Of a stretch of DNA of 64,000 bases, positions 7,962 through 16,801 are shown in pieces (the stretch's first letter is position 1; every line of letters starts with the position of its first letter). The notes beneath the pieces were generated by a model, which did no database searches, was not told the origin of the DNA, and saw only the letters and a program-made list of their open reading frames with translations. Source of the stretch: JACCWP01 sp963801045 (GTDB lineage: Bacteria; Actinomycetota; Actinomycetes; Propionibacteriales; Nocardioidaceae); contig CAWDDC010000002.1 of the NCBI GenBank assembly GCA_963801045.1, forward strand, positions 62,001 through 126,000, read 5' to 3'. The translations under genes were made by a program, and so were the position numbers.

Positions 7962-9308
7962 TCACCACGTGGTGCGGAACAGCACGCACAGCCCGATCGC
8001 CCACGCCGCTTGCAGCCGCCAGCCACCACCGCCGCTGGCCGGGCAGCAGCCACGCAGTGAGGGGAACCAGCCAGAACAGGAACGGCAGCCAGATCCGCTC
8101 CACCTCGGACTTCGACAGCCCGGACACGTCGGCCGCGACGATCGCCACCGCAGCCGCCGGTGGCCAGCCACCCGGCACCGGAGCGCCCCGCCGTGACCGC
8201 GCGGCGGCCCTGCTGCCGCAGCCGCGCGACCGCCGCACCGGCCGCCGCCCACACGGCAGGTCCGAGGGCGATGGCCGCAGCGGCGAGGTTGCCCCACACC
8301 CAGTAGCCGTAAGGCCGGTCGAAGCCCTTGCCCTCGTAGTAGCGCAGCACCAGCAGCTGCTGGCCCTCGTACCACCAGAAGCCCAGCGCGGCGAAGACCC
8401 CGACCACCGCCAGCGCGGCGAGCGACGGCCGGCAGCAGCGGTCGCCACTTCCGTGCGGCGACCAGGACCCCCAGCGCGATCGGGGCCCATCAGCAGCAGG
8501 CCGTAGGACAAGAAGATGCCGGCGCCGAGCACCAGCCCTGCGGCGACCGCGAGCGCGGCCGAGCGGGCGCCGGACGGGGCGACGGCGGACACGGCGAGCA
8601 GCGCGATGCCGAACGCCGACGACCGCGGCGAACATGCCGTCCGCCGAGATCCACACCCAGATCGCGAGCGGGCTCAGCGCCAGGAACGGCGCGGCCGCCC
8701 GGGCGCGCGCCTCGTCGCCGACGGCACGCAACGCGACCAGCACGGCCACCACGACGGTCGACCCGATCAGGGCGGTGACCAGGCCGCTGTCCTCCGAACC
8801 GCCGAGCCCGACCCGGTCGAGCACGGTGTAGAAGATCAGCGGCAGCGGCGGGTGGCCGGAGTTGTGGGTGGTCCACTGGTCGTCGACCGCCAGCAGGATG
8901 TAGTCGGTGTAGGTGCGCAGCAGGTCCCCGAACCCGTCGACCCGCGGCACGTCCACCAGGTACTCGTCCTCGCTGGCCAGCGGCGCGACGATCCCCTCCT
9001 GGTAGCCGCGTCCCAGCGCCAGCCCGAGTCCCCACCCGACGCCGACCACCCAGGTCAGCCCGACCAGCCGACCCCACGGCAGCGTCTCGGCCAGCCGCGG
9101 CCCGTACGCCACCGTCGCGACGGCCAGGCGCCACGGGGAGCGCGAGCCAGCCGTGCCACTCGGTCTCGCGGTGCGCGCTCAGCGGCGGCAGCCACTGGTA
9201 GACGTCGCCGCCGAACCAGCCCCAGGACTCCGCGCCGAAGGCGAGCACGATCAGGGTCCCCACCAGCACGACCGCCACCGACTCGGCGACGGGGAAGCGG
9301 CGTGGCAC
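7962..9308 (-). CDS. GT-C-type integral membrane glycosyltransferase candidate (MtxT/Rv0541c-like, several frame breaks)
   Basis: Polytopic membrane protein of about 445 residues once five or more single-base shifts are bridged. Recognisable stretches in order are: an N-terminal TM and GDVYQWLPPLSAHR; WGWGLALGRGYQEGI with DEYLVDV; THNSGHPPLPLIFYTVLDRV; a TM with FLSYGLLLMG; FWWYEGQQLLVLRYYEGKG then PYGYWVWGNL; and DVSGLSKSEVERIWLPFLFW near the end. These fit GT-C enzymes that use polyprenyl-phosphate sugars. The neighbours (GT2, DUF2064, MTA phosphorylase, epimerase) match the mycobacterial locus where Rv0541c (MtxT) caps lipoarabinomannan with methylthioxylose. Homology to MtxT is my judgement without alignment. 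Confidence 0.7.
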
Positions 9309-9329
9309 GGGGGTGCTCAGGGCGTGGCC

Positions 9330-10321
9330 TCAGTGCGGGTCGACGCCGACCGCGTCGGTCACGGTCTCCCAGAGCCGGGCGCGCTCGCCCGGCGGGTCCT
9401 CCTGGCCGGGCAGGTACGACGTCGAGCGCGGTCGACGGTCGCTCCAGAAGCGCGCCGCTGCAGCCCGCCGCCACCGACGCCGGCGCGGCCGCGGTCAGCC
9501 ACACGATCGTGTCGGCGCCCTGGGCGGGCGTACGCAGGATCGGGCCGGCGAGCCGGGCGAAGCGCGGCAGCGACGCGGTCACGCCCGGGCGTCGCCGCCC
9601 ATCCCGGGTGCATCGCGTGCACGGCGACGTGGTCGGTGCGCATCCGGTCGGCCCACATCCGCGCCAGCGCGACCTGCATCCGCTTCGTCCGGGCGTACGC
9701 GTCCGTACCGGACCACTCCCGCTCGGCGGCCTCCGGGTCGGAGGCGTCCAGCGCGCGGGTGTACATGCCGCCGGACGACACCCACACCACCCGGGCGTCA
9801 CCGTCCGCGCGCAGCAGCGGCCGCAGCAGGTGGGTGAGCAGGAACGGTCCGAGCACGTGGGTGGCGTAGACGAGCTCGTGCCCCTGGGCGGACTCCCGCC
9901 GCTCCGGCGGCAGCACACCGGCGACGTGCACCAGCCCGTGCAGCGCGTCGACCCGTTCGGACAGCTCGCCGGCGTAGACCCGGACGGCCTCGAGGTCGCT
10001 CACGTCGCAGACCGACGTCACCAGGTCAGGCGCCGGGGAGCCGGTCGCGGCGAGGTCGCGCCGTACGTCATCGGCCGAGGCGTCCAGCCGGCCCTGGTCG
10101 CGGCCGAGCAGGTGCACGGTGGCGCCGAGCCGGGCCAGCCCGACGACGGTGGCGGCGCCCAGCCCGGAGCTGGCGCCGGTGACCACCACGTGCCGGCCGA
10201 CGAGCGCATCCGGCTCCGGGTCGTCCAGCCACCACGCCTTGCGCAGCGTCGGGCCGAGCCGGCTGTAGCCGGGCACGACGGTCTTGTCCATGAACCAGTC
10301 GACCGCCGAGGACACGCGCAC
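9330..10321 (-). CDS. Short-chain dehydrogenase/reductase (frameshifted)
   Basis: NAD(P)-dependent SDR of about 330 residues. It has a Rossmann motif VVVTGASSGLGAA after a 35-residue leader, the VVWVSSGGMYT catalytic-Ser region and the YARTK active-site motif. Two +1 breaks occur, near 9590 (after HAMHPGWA) and near 9450; the third frame ends SYLPGQEDPPGERARLW...DPH. GTG 10321 lies 7 bases after TAGGCT on this strand, a leaderless promoter. It is 21 bases upstream of the GT-C gene, so the two form an operon divergent from the F420 oxidoreductase/MTA phosphorylase operon. Confidence 0.8.
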
Positions 10322-10423
10322 GCCGGTGAGCCTAGGTGACCGGTGCCGACATGCGGACGCGCGCAGCCCGGGCGCACGCTGGTGGTGCAGCACCTGGCTG
10401 CACCGGACCGGAGGCAACCGCAG

Positions 10424-11408
10424 GTGAAGATCGGCTTCAAGCTCATCGCCGAGGCGTACTCGCCGCAGGAGATCGTCCGCCAGGCGGTGCGGGCCGAGGA
10501 GGTGGGCTTCGACTTCGTCGAGGTGAGCGACCACTACCACCCCTGGCTGTACAGCCACGGGCACTCCGGCTTCGCCTGGTCGATGCTCGCCGCCGCGGCG
10601 GCCCGCACCGAGCGGATCGGGCTCGCGACGGGGGTCACCTGCCCGTTCATCCGCTACCACCCGGCGATCGTCGCGCAGGCGGCGGCGACCACGGCGCTGC
10701 TGTCGGACGGCCGGTTCACGCTGGGCCTCGGGTCGGGGGAGCGGCTCAACGAGCACGTCGTGGGCGCGGGCTGGCCGTCGGTCGACGTGCGGCACCAGAT
10801 GTTCCGGGAGGCGCTGGAGATCATCCGGCTGCTGTGGTCCGGCGGCTACCACTCGTACGAGGGCAAGCACCTGTCGCTGGAGGACGCCCGGGTCTTCGAC
10901 CTGCCCGACACGCTGCCGGACATCGTGGTCGCGATCGGCGGCGACCGGGCCGCCCGGCTCGCTGCCGAGCTCGCCGACGGCGTCTTCGCCACCGAGCCGA
11001 AGCCCGAGCTGCTGCGGACCTACTCCGACGCCGGTGGCACCGGGCCGCGCTACGCCGAGGTGCCGCTCGCGTACGCGCGCACCGAGCAGGAGGGCGCCGA
11101 GTCGGCGCACCGGCTGTTCCGGTTCGGGCTCACCGGCTGGAAGGTGCAGGCCGAGCTGCCGAACCCGGTCAACTTCGAGGCCGCGACCGCGCTACGTGCG
11201 GCCCGACGACGTGCGGGAGATGTTCGGCTGCGGGCCGGACGTGGCGCGGCACCTGGCGGTGGCCCGGCAGTTCGCCGACGCCGGCTTCGACCACCTGGCG
11301 CTGATCAACGCGGGGCCGGACGTGGACGCGTTCCTGGACTTCTACGCCGCCGAGCTGGCCGCGCCGCTCCGATCCCTGGACACCGGGCTGGCAGACTCGG
11401 AGCAGTGA
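10424..11408 (+). CDS. F420-dependent LLM-class oxidoreductase (TIGR03557-like; frameshifted)
   Basis: Luciferase-like TIM barrel of the F420-dependent glucose-6-phosphate-dehydrogenase-related family: KIGFKLIAEAYSPQEIV at the N-terminus, FVEVSDHYHPW, CPFIRYHPAIVAQAAAT and LGLGSGERLNEHV, then after a +1 break near 11190 YVRPDDVREMFGCGPD. GTG 10424 is first after GGAGGCAACCGCAG. Members move hydride between F420 and an unknown substrate in the cytoplasm. The stop overlaps the next start (GTGA), so it is translationally coupled to MTA phosphorylase and begins the plus-strand operon. Confidence 0.85.
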
Positions 11409-12327
11409 CTGACCACGAGCCACCCGACGTCGCCGTCATCGGCGGATCCGGCTTCTACACGTTCCTCGACGACGTGACCGAGGTCGAGCTGGAGACCCCG
11501 TACGGCCCCCCGTCCGCCCCGATCGCCATCGGCACCCTCCCGCCCCCCGCCGCCCGCCCGCCCGCCGCCCCGCCCGCCATCCCCGCGAAATGGCGGCAAC
11601 ACGCCGGCGACACGCCGGGCGAGACGAGCAGTTTGCCGCCACTTCGCGGGGGCCAGGCCGGTCGGTGGCGTTCCTCCCGCGGCACGGACGGCACCACGAC
11701 TTCCCGGCCCACCGGGTCAACTACCGGGCGAACCTGTGGGCGCTGCGCTCGCTGGGCGTACGGCAGGTGGTGGCGCCGTGCGCGGTCGGCAGCCTCCGGC
11801 CCGAGCTCGGCCCGGGAACGCTCGTCGTGCCCGACCAGCTGGTCGACCGCACGACAAGTCGGGTGCAGACGTACTACGACCGCGGGGCCTGCCACGTGGG
11901 CTTCGCCGACCCGTACTGCGAGCGGCTGCGCGGACACGTGCTGGCCACCGGCAAGGACCAGGGCGAGGACCTGGTCGACGGTGGCGCGATGGTGGTGATC
12001 GAGGGGCCGCGGTTCTCCACCCGCGCCGAGTCGCAGTGGTACGCCGCCCAGGGCTGGTCGCTGGTGAACATGACCGGCCACCCCGAAGCGGTGCTCGCCC
12101 GCGAGCTGGCCCTGTGCTACTCCGCGGTGGCGCTGGTCACCGACCTCGACGCCGGGCTCGACGCCGCCGGTTCGGTCGACCAGGCCGAGGTGTTCCGGGT
12201 CTTCGGCGAGAACACCGAGCGGCTGCGCGGCCTGCTGCACCACGTGCTGGCGACGCTGTCGACCGACCGCGACTGCCCCTGCCCGGACGCGCTCGAGGGC
12301 ATGACGCTGCCGGTGCCGCTCCCGTGA
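11405..12327 (+). CDS. S-methyl-5'-thioadenosine phosphorylase/purine nucleoside phosphorylase family (interrupted by a hairpin insert)
   Basis: Begins DVAVIGGSGFYTFLDD (phosphate-binding GGSGFY), and continues FLPRHGRHHDFPAHRVNYRANLWALRSLGV, PCAVGSLRPELGPGTLVVPDQ and NMTGHPEAVLARE...TDLDAG, the standard order of MTAP. It splits MTA into adenine and 5-methylthioribose-1-phosphate. Between IGTL and GRSVAFLPRHG about 115 extra bases are present (11540-11655): a C-rich run plus a long hairpin that is not part of the family, and the frame changes across it. If the insert is real the enzyme is either extended by a loop or inactive. The 4-base overlap with the epimerase (GTGA) marks an operon. Confidence 0.8.
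11581..11651. repeat. Long hairpin inside the MTA phosphorylase gene
   Basis: Arms of 19 bases at 11581-11599 and 11633-11651 match at 18 positions when one is inverted; the loop is 33 bases with a CACGCCGG direct repeat. A C-rich run (11541-11580) precedes it. It sits where the protein family has no extra residues, so it looks inserted. Compare the intergenic hairpins elsewhere in the window. Confidence 0.7.
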
Positions 12328-13371
12328 GGGTGCTGCTCACCGGTGCCGCGGGCTTCATCGGACGCCGGGTCGGCACCGCGCTGCGCGAGGGGGGCGACGA
12401 GGTCGTCGGGCTGGACGCCATGATCGATGCCGCGCACCCCGCCGGCAGCGACGTGCCGGCCGGCGTCGAGCGCGGGCGACGTACGCGACGGCGACCTGCT
12501 CGACCGGCTGCTGCCCGGTGTCGACGTCGTGTGCCACCAGTCGGCGATGGTCGGCAACGGCATCGACGCCCAGGACCTCCCCGGCTTCGCCGCGCACAAC
12601 GACCTCGGCACCGCCGTGCTGCTGGCGGCGATGGCCCGTGCGGGCGTGCGCCGGCTGGTGCTGGCGTCGTCGATGGTGGTCTACGGCGAGGGTCGCTACA
12701 CCTGCCCGGTCGACGGCGACGTGGTGCCGCTGCCGCGGCGGCGTGAGGACCTCGATGCCGGCGCCTTCGACCCGCGCTGCCCGGTGTGCGACCGGCAGGT
12801 CGGCTGGGACCTGGTGGGCGAGGACGCGCCGATCCGGCCGCGCAGCAGCTATGCGGTCTCGAAGGTCGCGCAGGAGCAGTACGCCGACGCCTGGGCGACG
12901 CTCGAGCAGGGTCGCTGCGTGGCGCTGCGCTACCACAACGTGTACGGGCCGGACATGCCCGCGGACACGCCGTACGCGGGTGTGGCCGCGATCTTCCGCT
13001 CCGCGCTGGAGCGTGGCGAGGGGCCGCCGGTGTTCGAGGACGGCGCCCAGATGCGCGACTTCGTGCACGTCGACGACGTCGCGGCGGCCAACGTGGCGGC
13101 GGTGCAGCGGGTGGCCGACCACCGCGTCGGCGTGACGCCGTACAACGTCTGCTCCGGCCACCCCACCGACATCGCGACGATGGCGCGGCTGATCGCCGAG
13201 GAGCACGGCGGGCCGGAGCCGGTCGTGACCGGCCGCTACCGCGCCGCCGACGTGCGGCACGTGGTCGCGTCGCCCGCCGCTGCCGTCGACGGCTTGGGCT
13301 TCCGCGCGGCGGTCCTGCCCGACGCCGGGCTGCGCGCGTTCGCCCACGCCCCGCTGCGGCCCACCCGATGA
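12324..13371 (+). CDS. NAD-dependent sugar epimerase/dehydratase (GalE3-like; frameshifted)
   Basis: Extended SDR of about 348 residues: LLTGAAGFIGRRVG at the N-terminus, QSAMVGNGIDAQD, the SSYAVSKVAQEQ active-site Tyr-Lys, and RYHNVYGPDMP...DFVHVDDVAAANVAA. It carries a two-cysteine insert RCPVCDRQVGW (about residue 150) that could bind metal. One extra G near 12478 breaks the frame; removing it gives VERGDVRDGDLL. GTG 12324 overlaps the MTAP stop. In the M. tuberculosis locus the epimerase galE3 (Rv0536) follows MTAP in the same way, which suggests it acts on a (methylthio)pentose nucleotide sugar. Confidence 0.85.
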
Positions 13372-13381
13372 CCGCCATCCC

Positions 13382-13437
13382 ACCCGGATCTTCCGGCCGT
13401 ACGCGCGCCATGGCGACCACCTCGCCGGAAGATCGGG
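13382..13437. repeat. Dispersed 56-bp palindromic repeat, copy 1 of 3
   Basis: Unit bounded by ACCCGGATCTTCCGGC and GCCGGAAGATCGGG, with a core containing TACGCGCGCC and CCTC. The ends GATCTTCCGGC and GCCGGAAGATC are exact inverted repeats. It lies 10 bases after the epimerase stop, inside the operon. Confidence 0.85.
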
Positions 13438-13450
13438 CGGTCCGCCCGCG

Positions 13451-13506
13451 ACCCGGATCTTCCGGCCGTACGCGCGCCCTGGCGACTACCTCGCCGGAAG
13501 ATCGGG
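13451..13506. repeat. Dispersed 56-bp palindromic repeat, copy 2 of 3
   Basis: Same unit and orientation as the copy at 13382, starting 69 bases later, with two core substitutions (CCCTGG for CCATGG, and a T in GACTACC). The arms are unchanged. Confidence 0.85.
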
Positions 13507-13515
13507 GGTCGCCCC

Positions 13516-13571
13516 ACCCGGATCTTCCGGCCGTACGCGCGCCATGGCGACCACCTCGCCGGAAGATCGGG
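13516..13571. repeat. Dispersed 56-bp palindromic repeat, copy 3 of 3
   Basis: Third unit, starting 65 bases after the second and identical in the arms and core to the first. It ends only 8 to 20 bases before the possible GT2 start codons, so a folded repeat could affect translation of the gene that follows. Confidence 0.85.
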
Positions 13572-13590
13572 GGGTGGGGTGAGGGGCGGG

Positions 13591-14244
13591 GTGCGCTGCG
13601 ACGTGGTGCTGCCCTGCCGCGACGAGGCCCTGGCGCTGCCGCCCGTGCTGGCCGCCATCCCCACCGGCATGCGGGCCGTCGTCGTCGACAACGGCTCGCG
13701 CGACGACACCGCCGCGGTCGCCCGTGCGCACGGCGCACAGGTGGTCACCGAGAACCAGCCCGGCTACGGCGCGGCGGTGCATGCCGGCGTGCTGGCGGCG
13801 ACCGCCCCGCTGGTCGCGGTGGTCGACGGGGACGGCTCGCTCGACCCGCAGGACCTGGTGCGCCTCGCCGACCTCGTCGACGCGGGAGCCGCCACGATGG
13901 CAGTCGGACGACGGCGCCCCACGGGCCGCGGGGTCTGGCCGTGGCACGCCCGGGCGGGCAACGCGGTGATCTGCTGGCGGCTGCGCCGCACCGCCGGCCT
14001 GCCGGTGCACGACATCGCCCCGATCCGGGTCTGCGGCCGCGAGGACCTGCTCGCGCTGGACGTACGCGACCGGCGGTTCGGCTACCCGCTCGAGCTGCTG
14101 GTCAAGGCCGGAGCGGCCGGCTGGACCCTCGTCGAGGTCGACGTGCCGTACGGCCCCCGCGCCGCAGGCACCCGCTCCAAGGTCTCCGGGAGCGTGCGCG
14201 GGACCATGCGGGCGATGCGCGACTTCGCCCGGGTGCTGTCGTGA
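13591..14244 (+). CDS. Family 2 glycosyltransferase, polyprenyl-phosphate sugar synthase type (MtxS/Rv0539-like)
   Basis: Soluble GT2 of 217 residues: CDVVLPCRDEALALPPVL at the N-terminus, VVVDNGSRDDTA, QPGYGAAVHAG, VVDGDGSLDPQDLV (the DXD sugar-nucleotide site) and a C-terminal RSKVSGSVRGT. It lacks the C-terminal TM of dolichol-phosphate mannose synthases, as does Rv0539. GTG 13591 has GAGGGGCGG before it; GTG 13579 is possible. In the methylthioxylose pathway the counterpart MtxS loads the sugar on decaprenyl phosphate. The stop overlaps DUF2064 (GTGA). Confidence 0.85.
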   Translation: MRCDVVLPCRDEALALPPVLAAIPTGMRAVVVDNGSRDDTAAVARAHGAQVVTENQPGYGAAVHAGVLAATAPLVAVVDGDGSLDPQDLVRLADLVDAGAATMAVGRRRPTGRGVWPWHARAGNAVICWRLRRTAGLPVHDIAPIRVCGREDLLALDVRDRRFGYPLELLVKAGAAGWTLVEVDVPYGPRAAGTRSKVSGSVRGTMRAMRDFARVLS

Positions 14245-14933
14245 CGCCGGGCACCGTGCTGGTGGTCGCCAAGGCGCCGGTGCCGGGGTTGGCCAAGACC
14301 CGCCTCGCCGCGACCATCGGGGCCGACGCAGCCGCCGACGTCGCTGCCGCAGCGCTGCTCGACACGCTCGAGGCCGCGACCGCGAGCGGCGCCGGCACCC
14401 TGGTCGCACTCACCGGCGAGGTCGGCCTGGCGGCCCGCCGGGACCAGGTGGAGGCCGCGCTGCGCGCAACGACCGTCTTCGCCCAGCGCGGCGACGGCCT
14501 GGGCGCGCGGCTGGCGGCCGCGCACGCCGACGCGCACGACCTGGTCGGAGCACCGGTGCTCCAGGTGGGCATGGACACCCCTCAGCTGACCGGTGCGCTG
14601 CTCGCCGAAGCGCTCGATGCGGCGCGTACGCACCACGCCGTGCTCGGCCCCGCCCACGACGGCGGCTGGTGGGGGCTCGCAGTCGCCGACCCGGCGCACG
14701 CCGGGGTGCTTGCCGACGTCTCGATGTCGAGGGCCGAGACCGGCGCGCTGACCCGCGACGCACTGGTCCGCGCAGGCGCCACCGTGCACCTGCTGCCCAC
14801 GCTGCGCGACGTCGACACCTGGGACGACGCAGTCGCGGTCGCGGCGGACCGACCCAGCGGCAGGTTCGCCACGGCGGTCGCCAGGGCAGGCGGACCCATC
14901 CGCGGCACCGACGGTGACGAACCCCCACGATGA
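14241..14933 (+). CDS. DUF2064 (TIGR04282-type) nucleotidyl/glycosyltransferase-fold protein
   Basis: Protein of 230 residues with a GT-A/nucleotidyltransferase N-terminus VLVVAKAPVPGLAKTRLA, a metal-site-like QVGMDTPQLT near 114, and AHDGGWWGLAV. DUF2064 proteins are of unsettled function; some are named rSAM-associated transferase 1. Position next to GT2 and the epimerase corresponds to Rv0540 in M. tuberculosis. A plausible role, by inference, is making the nucleotide-activated pentose from the sugar phosphate delivered by MTAP. Both ends overlap neighbours by 4 bases. Confidence 0.85.
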   Translation: MTPGTVLVVAKAPVPGLAKTRLAATIGADAAADVAAAALLDTLEAATASGAGTLVALTGEVGLAARRDQVEAALRATTVFAQRGDGLGARLAAAHADAHDLVGAPVLQVGMDTPQLTGALLAEALDAARTHHAVLGPAHDGGWWGLAVADPAHAGVLADVSMSRAETGALTRDALVRAGATVHLLPTLRDVDTWDDAVAVAADRPSGRFATAVARAGGPIRGTDGDEPPR

Positions 14934-15604
14934 CTCTCACGCCCGCACGTGCCGCGGGGCGGCGCCGGCTCGCCCCCGAGGAGGCCTACGCCCGCGCGCT
15001 GGCCGGGCAGCCCTGCGCGGTCGTGGCCGACGACGGCACCGTCTCTTCGCTCCAGTCCCGCCGGTGGCTGGCCGAGGCCGACGAGAGCGACGAACGGCTG
15101 TTCGTCGAGCCCTGCTCCGGTCCCACCCTCGACGTCGGCTGCGGCCCGGGAAGGCTGCTCGTCGCCCTGCAGCGGCGCCGGGTGGACGCGTACGGGATCG
15201 ACGTCTCCGACGCCGCCGTCGCCCACGCCCAGGAACGCGGCGTCCGCGTGAGCCGGCACGACGTGTTCGCCGCCGTGCCCGGCGAGGGCCGGTGGGCACA
15301 CGTGCTGCTCGCCGACGGCAACATCGGCATCGGGGGCGACCCCGCGCGGCTGCTGGCCCGCACCGCCGCGCTGCTGCGACCGCGCGGCCGGCTGCACGTC
15401 GAGGTGGACCCCGGCAACGGCAGCCGCCGCGTCCGCACCCAGCGGGTCCGGCTGCGGGTCGGCGGTCGCCACAGCACGCCGTTCCGCTGGGCCACCGTCG
15501 ACGACGACGCGATCGGCCGGCTCGCCGACCTGGTGGGGTTGCGGCTGCTCGGAGTCGACCGGCACGCCGGCCGGAGCGTCGCCGTCCTGGCCGCGGTGGG
15601 GTAG
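14930..15604 (+). CDS. Class I SAM-dependent methyltransferase
   Basis: Protein of 224 residues with motif I LDVGCGPGRLLVAL near 66, GIDVSDAAVAHA, and a C-terminal beta-hairpin region. It does not resemble ArsM or the O-methyltransferase at 2890. ATG 14930 overlaps the DUF2064 stop (ATGA), so it belongs to the same transcript. The substrate is unknown; a sugar or polyprenyl glycolipid of this pathway is the natural guess. Confidence 0.85.
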   Translation: MTLTPARAAGRRRLAPEEAYARALAGQPCAVVADDGTVSSLQSRRWLAEADESDERLFVEPCSGPTLDVGCGPGRLLVALQRRRVDAYGIDVSDAAVAHAQERGVRVSRHDVFAAVPGEGRWAHVLLADGNIGIGGDPARLLARTAALLRPRGRLHVEVDPGNGSRRVRTQRVRLRVGGRHSTPFRWATVDDDAIGRLADLVGLRLLGVDRHAGRSVAVLAAVG

Positions 15605-15613
15605 ACCGTACTC

Positions 15614-16801
15614 GTGGGCCTCATCGACCGGCTGCCCCCACCGCCGCGCGACACCGACTTCCGCTCCGGCCTTCGCGGGCCGGCGGTCGCGGCCCGGGTG
15701 GGCACGGTGCTCAGCGTCTGCTTCGCGGTCGCGTTCCTGACCGGCGTGTGGAGCCACTACGCGCAGACGACGCCTGGCTGGCTGACCATGCCGACCCGGC
15801 CGGTGAACTTCTACCGGATCACCCAGGGCCTGCACATCATCGCCGGCTCCGCGTGCGTCCCGCTGCTGCTGGTGAAGCTGTGGTCGGTCTACCCGCGGCT
15901 GTTCCAGGCCGTCCCGACGAGGCCGTCCCGCGAGGCCGTGCTGCACCTGCTCGAGCGGCTGTCGGTGGCGGTGCTGATGGCGTCGGTGATCTTCCAGCTG
16001 GTGACCGGACTGGCCAACTCCTCGCAGTGGTACCCCTGGGCCTTCTCCTTCCGCTCGGCGCACTTCGCCGTCGCCTGGGTCGCGGTCGGCGCGATCTTGC
16101 TGCACATCGCGGTCAAGCTCCCGCTGATCCGGCAGGCGTGGTCCGAGCCGGTCGACACCACCACGCTCGGCGAGCCGACCGAGGCAGCGGCGAACCGCGG
16201 GCCGATCTCGCGGCGCACGCTGCTGCGCTCGACGTGGGCCGCCGCAGGCCTCGCGGTGCTGGCGACCGCTGGGGCGAGTGTCCCGTGGCTGCGTACCGTG
16301 TCGTTCTTCGCCGTACGCACCGGCGACGGCCCGCAGGGCGTCCCGATCAACCGCACCGCCGCCACCGCCGGTGTCACCACCGACATGGTGGGCGACGGCT
16401 GGCGGCTCGAGCTGGTGCGCGGCGACCATTCCGAGCAGCTCACCCTCGACGACCTCCGGGGCATGCCGCAGGCGACCGAGTCGCTGCCGATCGCGTGCGT
16501 CGAGGGCTGGAGCGCCGGCGCGACCTGGACGGGAGTGCGCGTCCGGGACCTCGTCGCCCGCGCGGGCGGCGACCCCGACGACCCGGGCGACATCGAGGTG
16601 ACGTCGCTGCAGCAGCGGTACGCCTTCGGCGTCTCGACGCTGCAGTCCAACTTCGCGGCCGACGACAAGACCCTGCTGGCGCTGCAGCTGCACGGCGAGG
16701 ATCTCGCGCTCGACCACGGCTACCCGGCCCGGCTGATCGCCGCCAACCGGCCCGGCGTGCTGCAGACCAAGTGGGTCACCCGGATGGAGCTGGCGACGTG
16801 A
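15614..16801 (+). CDS. Cytochrome b-molybdopterin oxidoreductase fusion (sulfite oxidase/MsrP fold)
   Basis: Protein of 395 residues. Residues about 25-170 hold four TM helices with candidate haem histidines (QGLHIIAG, SAHFAVAW, ILLHIAVK). SRRTLLRSTWAAAGLAV (about 197-215) is a twin-arginine-like segment and fifth TM. Residues about 245-395 are a sulfite-oxidase-type molybdopterin domain facing outside, with the Mo-ligand Cys in LPIACVEGWS. The layout is a one-chain version of the MsrPQ (YedYZ) system, which reduces sulfoxides. In an operon with MTA phosphorylase it could act on a methylthio-sugar sulfoxide; this is inference. Confidence 0.85.
   Translation: MGLIDRLPPPPRDTDFRSGLRGPAVAARVGTVLSVCFAVAFLTGVWSHYAQTTPGWLTMPTRPVNFYRITQGLHIIAGSACVPLLLVKLWSVYPRLFQAVPTRPSREAVLHLLERLSVAVLMASVIFQLVTGLANSSQWYPWAFSFRSAHFAVAWVAVGAILLHIAVKLPLIRQAWSEPVDTTTLGEPTEAAANRGPISRRTLLRSTWAAAGLAVLATAGASVPWLRTVSFFAVRTGDGPQGVPINRTAATAGVTTDMVGDGWRLELVRGDHSEQLTLDDLRGMPQATESLPIACVEGWSAGATWTGVRVRDLVARAGGDPDDPGDIEVTSLQQRYAFGVSTLQSNFAADDKTLLALQLHGEDLALDHGYPARLIAANRPGVLQTKWVTRMELAT

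Noticed and set aside
8516..10339. 607-codon plus-strand frame across the GT-C and SDR genes
   Set aside because: It has no recognisable domain and is only continuous because the real minus-strand genes are broken by frameshifts.
13382..13571. CRISPR-like array
   Set aside because: The units are 56 bases with internal palindromes and only 9-13 base gaps; there are no spacers and no cas genes.
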